A stretch of 64,000 nucleotides of DNA. Source: Aquimarina sp. ERC-38 (GTDB lineage Bacteria > Bacteroidota > Bacteroidia > Flavobacteriales > Flavobacteriaceae). This document shows, one piece after another, positions 39,550-47,505 of this stretch. The stretch's first letter is position 1, and each line of letters opens with the position of its first letter. Where the stretch lies: the NCBI RefSeq assembly GCF_026222555.1, contig NZ_CP098511.1, positions 2,151,501 to 2,215,500 on the forward strand, given 5' to 3'. The notes under the pieces are model-generated. The model was not told the DNA's origin. It saw only the letters and a program-made list of their open reading frames with translations, and did not search any database. A program made the translations under genes and the position numbers.

Positions 39550-40431
39550 ATGTTGCTACCTCCTAAAATTGAAGTTTCACTGGAAAAAATTGAAACTTCA
39601 CAACATGTTTCCTTTCATACGGGTGTATATAAACAACCTTATTTTAATGGGAATTGGCATTATCACCCGGAGTTTGAATTGTTGTTAATTGTAAATGGCC
39701 AGGGAAAGAGGTTAGTTGCAGATCACGGGGAAGATTTTAAAGTAGGGGATATTGTACTACTGGGAGGGTATTTACCCCATGCTTGGATTCCTGATGCCAA
39801 GTATCTTAAAGAAAATTCTACGGAATACTGTGAATCAGTGTATGTTCAGTTTAAAAAGGATATTTTCGGGTCTCATTTTGTTGATATTCCGGAACTTAAA
39901 GGCGTTCGTAAAGTATTACGTTCATCAGAGCGAGGTATAAAAATCGAAGGAAAGTATAAGAATGAAATTATCGAATTGCTAAAGGGAATTTCAAAATTTT
40001 CTCCCTTAGATCAATTACTGAAATTAATCAAAATTTTAGACCTGATTAATCTCTCCGGATATCAGATATTAGCTTCTGAAGGATACTTGAATAATAGTTT
40101 TTATTTTAAATCGAACCGTATTATAAAAGTACATGAATTTATGATGGAACATTACAAACAGGATGTATCTCTCAATGAATGTGCGGAAATGGTAAATATG
40201 ACCGTATCGGCTTTTTGCAGGTATTTTAAGAGTGAAACTAACTATACATTTACCAATTATCTAAATAAAGTCCGAATAGATTTTGCAAAGAAATTATTAA
40301 TTAATACGAATATTCCAATCAAAGAAATAGCTTTTGATTGTGGCTATAATTCGGTTCCTTATTTTAACCGTCAATTTAAAAAGCTGGAACAAGTATCTCC
40401 GTATACTTTCCGGAAGTCTGTAAAAGAGTAA
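39550..40431 (+). CDS. AraC-family transcriptional regulator with cupin sensor
   Basis: 293-aa cytoplasmic regulator. The N-terminal cupin-like sugar-sensing domain (about 10-150) has the HYHPEFELLLIVNG block and GDIVLLGGYLPHAW. The C-terminal double helix-turn-helix of AraC/XylS type (about 188-288) has LNECAEMVNMTVSAFCRYFK and the hallmark IKEIAFDCGYNSVPYFNRQFKK. It stands alone on the plus strand between the molybdoenzyme and the end of the P450 operon, whose genes are on the other strand. Likely senses a galactan-derived sugar and controls nearby genes. An AraC monomer reads two successive major grooves about 10-11 bp apart, which would fit the 11-bp direct-repeat operators in the window (inference). 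Confidence 0.88.
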   Translation: MLLPPKIEVSLEKIETSQHVSFHTGVYKQPYFNGNWHYHPEFELLLIVNGQGKRLVADHGEDFKVGDIVLLGGYLPHAWIPDAKYLKENSTEYCESVYVQFKKDIFGSHFVDIPELKGVRKVLRSSERGIKIEGKYKNEIIELLKGISKFSPLDQLLKLIKILDLINLSGYQILASEGYLNNSFYFKSNRIIKVHEFMMEHYKQDVSLNECAEMVNMTVSAFCRYFKSETNYTFTNYLNKVRIDFAKKLLINTNIPIKEIAFDCGYNSVPYFNRQFKKLEQVSPYTFRKSVKE

Positions 40432-40470
40432 AAGAATTGTTGGTTAAGTTGATAGCTTTGATACGGAAAT

Positions 40471-41727
40471 TTAAGCCATTATTAAATTGGCAGAGCTCAA
40501 TTTTGCCGAAGTGTCTTTTAAATTGTCCTTATTAATTTTAGTACGGTCCTTGATAAATTTTGTTCCCAGTACATAGGCTTTAGCATTATTAATCGCATCT
40601 ACTGCCTGTAGTTCATCATTTTTAAAATACCAGATAGAAAATTTGTGAGTGCTTCCTTCTTCGGATCGTATAATGCTTTCATCAAAATCTAAGGATAACC
40701 CTACTATTTGAAGTTTAATATCGTATTGATCTGACCAAAACCAGGGGATAGCATTATAAACAACCTCTTTACCACAAATGGATGCAGCTGCTATTTTTGC
40801 CTGGTCTACAGCGTTTTGTACGGATTCTAAGCGTATATAACGATCGTAATGCGGATTATGGTGATAGGTACAATCACCTATTGCATAAATATCCGGATCG
40901 CTAGTTTGTGCAGCTTGATTGACAGAGATACCATTTTCTATTTTAAGTCCGGCTTCTTTGGCTAATTCCGTATTTACCCGTACACCAACACCTAGTACGA
41001 TAATTTCTGCTTTATATTCAGTACCGTCGTCACACATAATAGTATTGATGTGATTTTCTGTAGCAATAGAAGATACATTTTTTTGCGTATGGATATCAAC
41101 TCCTTTTTCGGTATGTAACTCATGGAAAAACCGGCTCATATCTTCGGTGGTTACCCGGGCTAATATTCTGGATTCGCGTTCTAACAGGCTTACGGTCGCT
41201 CCAAGTTTTCGCAGAGAAGCAGCAATTTCCAAACCAATATATCCGCCACCAATAATCACCACACGTCTATTACTATCTTCCTGAACCGTTTTGCGAATAT
41301 CATGCGCGTCTTGTATGGTTCTCAAAGTAAACAATTCGGATGCTTCGGTTAAACCTTTTATGGGGGGTACTAGTGGACGTGCACCGGTAGCTATCACCAG
41401 TTTATCGTAGTTTTGTACGGAACCAGTAGAGGTTGTAATGGTTTTTTTTAGGGTGTCAATACTTTTTACAGTAATACCCAATTGTAATTGAATCTGATCT
41501 TTCTCGTAACTCTCTGCAGATTTTAAAAGGTTTTTATCAATTTCGTCATCAGAGGTAAGGTAGGCTTTAGATAGGGGAGGACGGTGATAAGGCATATTAG
41601 GATCCTGATCAAAGATACGTATGTCGCCTTTCCAACCCTCTTTTCTCAGGGAAAAGGCAAAGTTAACCCCGGCGTGACTTGCTCCTATTACCACACAAAC
41701 GGAAGCTTCGGTATTTTGATTTGTCAT
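40471..41727 (-). CDS. NAD(P)H-ferredoxin reductase of the P450 system
   Basis: 418-aa FAD flavoprotein that passes electrons from NAD(P)H to the ferredoxin encoded just upstream. The FAD-binding GxGxxG-type motif is at the N-terminus (VVIGASHAGVNFA), the NAD-binding motif is VVIGGGYIGLEIAASL (about 157-172), and the second FAD motif is DPDIYAIGDC. A reductase C-terminal domain follows (about 325-400, WFWSDQYDIKLQIVG). It resembles putidaredoxin/rhodocoxin reductases. Last gene of the operon ADH - esterase - P450 - ferredoxin - reductase, 50 bases after the ferredoxin. This completes a class I three-component P450 system. Confidence 0.92.
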   Translation of the reverse strand: MTNQNTEASVCVVIGASHAGVNFAFSLRKEGWKGDIRIFDQDPNMPYHRPPLSKAYLTSDDEIDKNLLKSAESYEKDQIQLQLGITVKSIDTLKKTITTSTGSVQNYDKLVIATGARPLVPPIKGLTEASELFTLRTIQDAHDIRKTVQEDSNRRVVIIGGGYIGLEIAASLRKLGATVSLLERESRILARVTTEDMSRFFHELHTEKGVDIHTQKNVSSIATENHINTIMCDDGTEYKAEIIVLGVGVRVNTELAKEAGLKIENGISVNQAAQTSDPDIYAIGDCTYHHNPHYDRYIRLESVQNAVDQAKIAAASICGKEVVYNAIPWFWSDQYDIKLQIVGLSLDFDESIIRSEEGSTHKFSIWYFKNDELQAVDAINNAKAYVLGTKFIKDRTKINKDNLKDTSAKLSSANLIMA

Positions 41728-41777
41728 ATGATATATATCCTATCTAAAATATTGAGAATTATAAGAGTAAAGCTATA

Positions 41778-42086
41778 TTATTGAGCAACCGTCAGTATCA
41801 GTCCATCCAAAGCTTCATTTACTTCTAACTGACAGCATAGACGACTGTATTCAGAAACATTATCATCCAGTTCGAGCATATCCTGTTCAATCTCTCCCGG
41901 AGCTCCGGTTTTATCAAAATGATCCGGATGTACATGAACGTGGCAGGTAGCGCATGAGCATACACCTCCACAATCACCATCGATACCTTTTATATTATTA
42001 TCTACTGCTAATTGCATTACAGATCCGGAATTACCCTCTACTGTAATAGTTTCGTTATCACTGGTAATAAAGGTTATTTTAGTCAT
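41778..42086 (-). CDS. [2Fe-2S] ferredoxin (adrenodoxin/putidaredoxin type)
   Basis: 102-aa electron carrier between the reductase and the P450. Cluster ligands follow the vertebrate/putidaredoxin pattern C39-x5-C45-x2-C48 with C85 in RLCCQL (C84 being the neighbouring free cysteine as in putidaredoxin). C43 is an extra cysteine within the loop. The family block HVHVHPD follows the third ligand. Lies between the P450 (60 bases) and reductase (50 bases) genes on the same strand. Confidence 0.93.
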   Translation of the reverse strand: MTKITFITSDNETITVEGNSGSVMQLAVDNNIKGIDGDCGGVCSCATCHVHVHPDHFDKTGAPGEIEQDMLELDDNVSEYSRLCCQLEVNEALDGLILTVAQ

Positions 42087-42146
42087 ATTTTAATAATTTG
42101 CGTTGTAGGTTTTGAAATATATAAATTTTAGCTAGTAGTGATCGAA

Positions 42147-43304
42147 CTATTTATTAAAGATAACACTTAGTTTGTCAAAACCTACTTTCCGATTGAATTC
42201 CCCAAGGCTTTCTATGTTCTCTTTTGCATCCGTAATAGTTATGGAACCTACTTTTTTAGAAAGGGTATCTAATAAAATGTTCATAATTTGTCGAGCATGG
42301 GTTGCTCCCAGGCATTTATGATGGCTAAAGCCAAAACTTACATGAGGATTCATCTTTCTATCTAACACTACTTCGTTTGGATTTTCAAATACCGTTTCAT
42401 CCCGGTTAGCAGAAGCCCAACATAATGAAATACGAGAGTCTGCTTTTACTGCATGTTCACAAACCGAAGCATCTTGGGTAACTACTCTTCCCATTTGGGT
42501 TAACGGGGCAAAATAGCGTATCAATTCCTCTACTGCCTTTCCTGTTATTTCAGGATTTTCCTTAATTAGTTTTAAAGATTCTTTATGCTCCGCAAAATAG
42601 GCAATAGTATTGGTAATAGAATTAATTACCGTATCCCTTCCACCTGCAAAAGTTAAAATCATGACACCTTTTACTTCTTCTTTCGTCAGTTTTTTTCCTT
42701 CAATTTCAGAATTAAGTAAGGTAGAATATAAATCCTTCCCCGGGTTTTTAATGGCTTTTTCAATTTGTTCGTCTATATAATCGTATAGAATATTTGCTTT
42801 ATCTCCATCTAAAGCCGATCCTTCACTTCTAAATACATGCGTCCCCCACGAAATCCAGGTTTCGGATTCTTCAAAAGGAATATTAAGTAATAAAGTCAAA
42901 GCCCTGGATTGAATGAGTAGAGCAAATTCTTCTACTACTTCGATGGCATTATCTTCGGCAATAACAGTGTCGATAGCATCTTCAATGATGATATTCAATT
43001 CTTTTTGATAGGCTTCGCCCAAAGGTCTTTTAAACCAATCTTCTAATAAATCCCGGTACGTTTTATGCATGGGCGGATCAACTTCAAAAGGGATTTGTCG
43101 GGTATCACGTATATGGACCTCCGAAGGAATCACAATACGGCCCGGGGCAGCTCCGGATTGGTAAGTTTTCCAATTATGCGCACATTTTCGCACGTCTTTA
43201 AGACGTAATACCATTTTGACCGGATCGTTCTGATCATCCATTTCACCACATCCTACTTGCTGTCGGGCTTTTTCAAACGGATCAGAAAATGTGCTATTCT
43301 TCAT
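42147..43304 (-). CDS. Cytochrome P450, predicted 6-O-methyl-D-galactose demethylase
   Basis: 385-aa bacterial class I P450. Motifs: I-helix AGGRDT (220-225) with the usual acid-threonine pair; ExxR as EELIR (E260, R263); haem-binding FGFSHHKCLG with axial Cys331, where serine replaces the common glycine before the histidines. Known P450s (CYP236A) encoded in agar/porphyran loci of marine flavobacteria oxidatively demethylate 6-O-methyl-D-galactose, releasing formaldehyde and galactose. The same three-component arrangement inside a PUL makes that function the likely one here, by context and family resemblance rather than by proof. The unusual length for a sugar-oxidising P450 is normal for this group. 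Third gene of the operon, followed by its redox partners. Confidence 0.88.
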   Translation of the reverse strand: MKNSTFSDPFEKARQQVGCGEMDDQNDPVKMVLRLKDVRKCAHNWKTYQSGAAPGRIVIPSEVHIRDTRQIPFEVDPPMHKTYRDLLEDWFKRPLGEAYQKELNIIIEDAIDTVIAEDNAIEVVEEFALLIQSRALTLLLNIPFEESETWISWGTHVFRSEGSALDGDKANILYDYIDEQIEKAIKNPGKDLYSTLLNSEIEGKKLTKEEVKGVMILTFAGGRDTVINSITNTIAYFAEHKESLKLIKENPEITGKAVEELIRYFAPLTQMGRVVTQDASVCEHAVKADSRISLCWASANRDETVFENPNEVVLDRKMNPHVSFGFSHHKCLGATHARQIMNILLDTLSKKVGSITITDAKENIESLGEFNRKVGFDKLSVIFNK

Positions 43305-43391
43305 AATAAAGGTATTTTATAGTTACAAAGTAAATTAGATATTTTCACTCAAAATTATCTTTTATTGATAAATTATTAAACAATTTTATCT

Positions 43392-44210
43392 TTAAGACGG
43401 AGAGTTATGGTTTAGAATTTTGTTGAAAAATAATATAGTGTCTTTTATATGGGTTTCCCAGTATATCCATTCGTGCTTTCCGGGATGTTCTTCATAGATA
43501 TGTGCTATATCAATCTCTTTTAATTGAAGGTGTAGTTTTCGGTTTCCTTCGATAAGCAAATCCTCCGAACCGCAATCAAATCTAAACGGAGGTAGGTGTT
43601 CTTTGTGTTTTAATATCGTTTGATACACCGACTCATTCTCCTTATCCGATTGATCATAGGATGTTAAGGGTTCTTCTACAAACAGTTTCATTTCTTCCAG
43701 AACGGTTATGGATGATAAGCCGGAAACTGCTTTAAACATTTCATGGTTTTTAATCCCTAAACGCAGTGCCCCGAATCCCCCCATAGATAACCCGGCAATA
43801 CATAGTTTGGATTGTACACTGGCTTCGGGGATTAATTCTATTACCGCTTGTACTACATCTACGGTAATCCATTGTTCAAAATCAGCTTGCGTATGGGGTA
43901 CATAACCGCTACCATCTCCCCAGAGCCCATCAGAAGGCATGGCGATAATCATGGGTTTTACCTCTTTATTTTTAATCCAGGATTCCATTTTTAAATGAAT
44001 GCCTGTTTTTTGTGACCAGATCCAATGGCTACCGTATACTCCGTGAAGTAAAATCGTAATAGGTAAATCTTTCAAATTGTGACCGGAAGGGACGTATACT
44101 GTAATATCCCCTCTTTGTTTTAAATGCCTACTCTTGACCGTAATATGCCGCAATTGATTGGCTTCAAAGCGTGGATCGGATAGTTCTGTAGTTCTGAATT
44201 TTGATGACAT
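43392..44210 (-). CDS. Esterase D-like alpha/beta hydrolase, possible S-formylthiol hydrolase
   Basis: 272-aa cytoplasmic hydrolase of the esterase family (PF00756-type). Oxyanion loop LLHGVYG, nucleophile elbow GLSMGG (S142), acid in CGSEDLL (D217) and GKHEW histidine (H246). No signal peptide. S-formylglutathione hydrolases (FrmB/FGH) belong to the same family. The gene lies between a class III-like ADH and the formaldehyde-producing P450, 84 and 87 bases away on the same strand. Hydrolysis of an S-formylated thiol to formate would therefore fit the operon logic; a carbohydrate esterase or another acyl esterase is an alternative. The thiol cofactor is not evident from the window. Confidence 0.72.
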   Translation of the reverse strand: MSSKFRTTELSDPRFEANQLRHITVKSRHLKQRGDITVYVPSGHNLKDLPITILLHGVYGSHWIWSQKTGIHLKMESWIKNKEVKPMIIAMPSDGLWGDGSGYVPHTQADFEQWITVDVVQAVIELIPEASVQSKLCIAGLSMGGFGALRLGIKNHEMFKAVSGLSSITVLEEMKLFVEEPLTSYDQSDKENESVYQTILKHKEHLPPFRFDCGSEDLLIEGNRKLHLQLKEIDIAHIYEEHPGKHEWIYWETHIKDTILFFNKILNHNSPS

Positions 44211-44294
44211 ATGTGAAGGTGTTACCTAGGTATTTTTTAGTAAAATAATTTTTATGGAATAACAATATGGAAATATAAAATAGCTAGGCTACCT

Positions 44295-45419
44295 TTAAGG
44301 TTCAAATACAATAACACCTTTTGCATTTTTACCTGACAACATATCGTCAAAAGCTTGTTGCAATTCTTCAAATTTATAAGTAGTGGTAATCATCTCGTCC
44401 AGCAGTAAATCACCCTTGCTATAAAGTTCCAGGATTTTCGGGAAATCAATTTGTGGTCTACATTTCCCGTATAAGGGATTAATGTATATTTTATCCCATT
44501 CAAACAATTGCATGTCGATGGTTACTTCTTGTTCTATTCCACTAACCTGAACGGCAGTTCCGGCATTGCGAACCATCCCCAGGGGTGCTGCTCCTAATTC
44601 CGGTATGGCAGTACATTCAAAAGCAAAATCAGCACCTCCTTTACCGGCAAGCTCTTTTACTTTTATAGTAGCCTCTTTTAAACCTTTATCCGATTTTTCA
44701 GCTAACAGCAGATCGGTTGCGCCAAACTTTTTGGCCATTTCTAAACGTCCCGGATTAATATCTATGGCAATGATTTTAGTTGCCCCGGAGACTTTAGCTC
44801 CCTGAATCACATTCAAACCAACACCGCCGGTACCAATAACGGCTACAGTTGACCCCGGAGTAACTTTAGCTGTATTAACCGCAGAGCCATAACCGGTCAT
44901 CACGCCACATCCGATAATGGATGCTGCGCTAAATGGAATTTCAGTTTTATATTTTACAACTGCCTGTTCTTTTACAAGGGTATGAGTAGAGAGCGTACCA
45001 ATGTTAAAAGAACGTTCAATGCCTTTATCCTTAAAAAGAGTACTTTCTAATCGGGCATGTCCTTTTGAGACCTCTCCGTCCGGTAAAGCATCCCCGGCCA
45101 CCACCGGAGAATTGTTCTCACAAATATGCTGATTCTGTTCCTGGCATTGAAAACAGGTTCCGCAAGGAATTGCCCAGTTTAAGATTACATAATCACCGGC
45201 AGCTACCGTGGTGACGTCGGGTCCCACAGCTTCTACGATTCCTGCTCCTTCATGACCTAAAATAACCGGTCTTCCCCAGTGTAAAGAATCGTGATCCGTA
45301 TGGCATAAACCCGCTGCCATAATTTTTACCAGTACCTCATCCTTTTCCGGAGGTAATAGTCTTACTTCTTCAATAGAAAAATTCCCGTCTCCGGAACTAA
45401 TAGCTGCTTTTGCTAACAT
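44295..45419 (-). CDS. Class III-like zinc alcohol dehydrogenase
   Basis: 374-aa medium-chain zinc dehydrogenase. Catalytic zinc ligands C39 and H56 (GHEGAG) with a later cysteine (GCGVM); a full structural zinc lobe C86, C89, C92, C100 (CGTCFQCQEQNQHIC); NAD-binding GTGGVGLNV. It resembles class III ADHs, which oxidise S-hydroxymethyl thiols formed from formaldehyde, including mycothiol- or glutathione-dependent forms. First gene of the P450 operon. A role in removing the formaldehyde made by the P450 is inferred; related ADHs in other algal-sugar loci may have different substrates, so this needs testing. Confidence 0.8.
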   Translation of the reverse strand: MLAKAAISSGDGNFSIEEVRLLPPEKDEVLVKIMAAGLCHTDHDSLHWGRPVILGHEGAGIVEAVGPDVTTVAAGDYVILNWAIPCGTCFQCQEQNQHICENNSPVVAGDALPDGEVSKGHARLESTLFKDKGIERSFNIGTLSTHTLVKEQAVVKYKTEIPFSAASIIGCGVMTGYGSAVNTAKVTPGSTVAVIGTGGVGLNVIQGAKVSGATKIIAIDINPGRLEMAKKFGATDLLLAEKSDKGLKEATIKVKELAGKGGADFAFECTAIPELGAAPLGMVRNAGTAVQVSGIEQEVTIDMQLFEWDKIYINPLYGKCRPQIDFPKILELYSKGDLLLDEMITTTYKFEELQQAFDDMLSGKNAKGVIVFEP

Positions 45420-45588
45420 ATATATATCTTAAAAAATACGGATTGTAAAGTAATTGTTTAATTAAAGCCAATAATTAAATCATTTTATCAATTAATTGTA
45501 GTATTTATACATAATTGTCTTTCTACTTTTAAGAAGTTGGTAGGCTATATAATCTTATTAAAAATATAGTTGTAAGGGTTTAGAGAAA

Positions 45589-47211
45589 TTAATAGTTGGA
45601 TATAAATTCTACTAAATTGTCGTTTCTTTCCAGATTTAATTTCTTTCGCAACCTATATCGAGAAGTGTGAACACTTTCCACCGAAATACCAAGTAACGAA
45701 GCCATATCTTTACTGGAAAAATTTAATTTAATCAGCGCACAGATTTTTAAGTCCGTCTGAGTTAATGCAGGAAAATTTGATTTTAAATTTCTGTAAAAAT
45801 CTTGATTGATATCAATAAATCGTGCCTCAAATTCTTTCCAGTTGCTTCCCATACCGGATTGTATGGACTTGATAATTTTATTTACTGAATTTAGATTCAA
45901 ATTATCTTTATTTTCTGCCAATGAATTTTTTAAACTTAGAATAAATTCATCTTTCTCGATTAATTGTAAGGCAGATTTAGCAAGTTCTTTGTTTTTAAGC
46001 TTAATTGCCTTTTTACTTTCGTCTAGTTTAAGTTGCTGTTGTTGTCTAAGTAGATGTTTTTCCTTTTTATGTTTTATTTTTAAATTTCTAAAGATCATTA
46101 CCCCTACAATGATTGAAAAAAGGAGTATGACAAATAACAAACTTGATCTAAGGAGGGATATTTTTTGTTTACTTTCTAATTCTAATAATCGCTGTTCTTT
46201 TAATAATTGTTCCTGTTTTTCTTTTTGAAGGCGGTATTTATCCTTGATTTCATACAAATACTCATTATTTTTACTATTGATCCCGAAGATTTTATTTTCA
46301 AATTCAATGGCTGTTTTATAATGATCAAAAGCTTCTTTATACTCTTTATAATTATAATGAATTTTAGATAGCTGCTTATGATTGATAATCTGGTAGTTCA
46401 TATGGCTCTTATGGATATGAAGTAATTCCAGGGATCGGGTAAAATGATATTTACTTTTTTGAGGTTGATTTAGCTTTTGATAAAGTTTCGCCAGGAAATA
46501 ATGAATAATGACAAGGTATGATTCGTTATTATCCTCAAAGTACTCTTTACATTGTAGTAGTAGATCCTCAGATTTTTCAAAATCACCGTTTTGAGCTAGA
46601 AGAAAGCCTTTTTCGGCTTCCAGGAAATAATTTCGAATTCCCTGATTCTTAGACCTAAAATATAAATATGAACTATCCAGGTACGTCCGTGCGGTTTCAA
46701 AGTCTTGATTGTAACGGTAAAAATTAGAAATAGAAAAATAATCACTGATGGTATAATCAATACTAATCTCGTTATTCGCATAAAGTTCCTTACTGATTTC
46801 TAGTGCTTTGCTAAAATTCTTTAAGGCAATTTCCCTCCGGTTGTACAAGCTGTAAAGCCAACCTAAAGACTGGTATACCCGGGATTGTGAAAATTCGTCA
46901 TTACTCTTTTCCGCCAGGAACAAGGCTCTCCAATAACCATCGTATGCCTTCCCATAGTCCAGGTTATGTCCGTACAATTGGGATAATTCATAGATACTTC
47001 TAATCTGATTAAAGGTGTCTTTTCGAGTAGCAAAAAACTCGATACTTTTCTCATAATTGGCAACGGCCTTTTTGAAATTTACGAACTTGTTTTTTCTGGC
47101 ATCCTCCAGATATGAATTTGTTTTATATACCTGTTGTGACCACACTGTTTGACAACAAAAAATAGTTGTTAAAGCAATTGAGATTATTAAAAGAGGTACC
47201 TTTTTTAACAT
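45589..47211 (-). CDS. Membrane-anchored TPR - LuxR-type HTH regulator
   Basis: 540-aa regulator of a type common in Bacteroidetes. Signal peptide (1-25), periplasmic tetratricopeptide repeats (about 40-310; e.g. YGKAYDGYWRALFLAEKS), coiled coil, one transmembrane helix (352-374), a second cytoplasmic coiled coil (about 376-435), and a C-terminal LuxR/GerE helix-turn-helix (484-540; LTQTDLKICALIKLNFSSKDMASLLGIS). It thus joins an outside sensor to DNA binding in one chain, without kinase. Diverges from the GH2-AHG operon with 294 bases between starts, where operator-like repeats occur; local control of agar catabolism is likely (inference). The signal is unknown. Confidence 0.82.
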   Translation of the reverse strand: MLKKVPLLIISIALTTIFCCQTVWSQQVYKTNSYLEDARKNKFVNFKKAVANYEKSIEFFATRKDTFNQIRSIYELSQLYGHNLDYGKAYDGYWRALFLAEKSNDEFSQSRVYQSLGWLYSLYNRREIALKNFSKALEISKELYANNEISIDYTISDYFSISNFYRYNQDFETARTYLDSSYLYFRSKNQGIRNYFLEAEKGFLLAQNGDFEKSEDLLLQCKEYFEDNNESYLVIIHYFLAKLYQKLNQPQKSKYHFTRSLELLHIHKSHMNYQIINHKQLSKIHYNYKEYKEAFDHYKTAIEFENKIFGINSKNNEYLYEIKDKYRLQKEKQEQLLKEQRLLELESKQKISLLRSSLLFVILLFSIIVGVMIFRNLKIKHKKEKHLLRQQQQLKLDESKKAIKLKNKELAKSALQLIEKDEFILSLKNSLAENKDNLNLNSVNKIIKSIQSGMGSNWKEFEARFIDINQDFYRNLKSNFPALTQTDLKICALIKLNFSSKDMASLLGISVESVHTSRYRLRKKLNLERNDNLVEFISNY

Positions 47212-47505
47212 TATAATTTTATTTGACCTATTGCCGTTTAAATTCTAGTTTTATAATTATCTTATTTTAAGATAATGATTTACTTTATCTATTGAAATAA
47301 ACGTTTGTTTTGTGTAATCTTGAGTAAAACAACGAAAAATAAAGAAAGCATTAAAAGAAAATTACAAAAAGTCTATATTTAAATAGTAGCTTTGTCTAGT
47401 AATTTAGTGTTTGATCTTGTTTATGTACAGTTTATGTCTAGTTTAAGATAATCAAGATTTCAAGCTTTGTGTGATATTTGTAAAATATATAAATTAACAA
47501 AAACA
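47212..47505. promoter_or_regulatory. Divergent control region regulator / GH2 operon
   Basis: 294 bases. Contains operator site D plus extra half-sites: GTCTATATTT at about 47371 and TTTGTCTAG at about 47391. A candidate -7 (AAGCTTTG, 47462-47469) is about 20 bp after site D, with GTTTAA overlapping the end of site D as a -33. The clustering makes this the best candidate for regulator binding in the window. Confidence 0.5.
47424..47441 (+). promoter_or_regulatory. Candidate PUL operator, site D (GH2 operon)
   Basis: TGTACAGTTTATGTCTAG, half-sites 11 bp apart, 64 bp before the GH2 start and abutting the putative -33 region. Confidence 0.55.
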
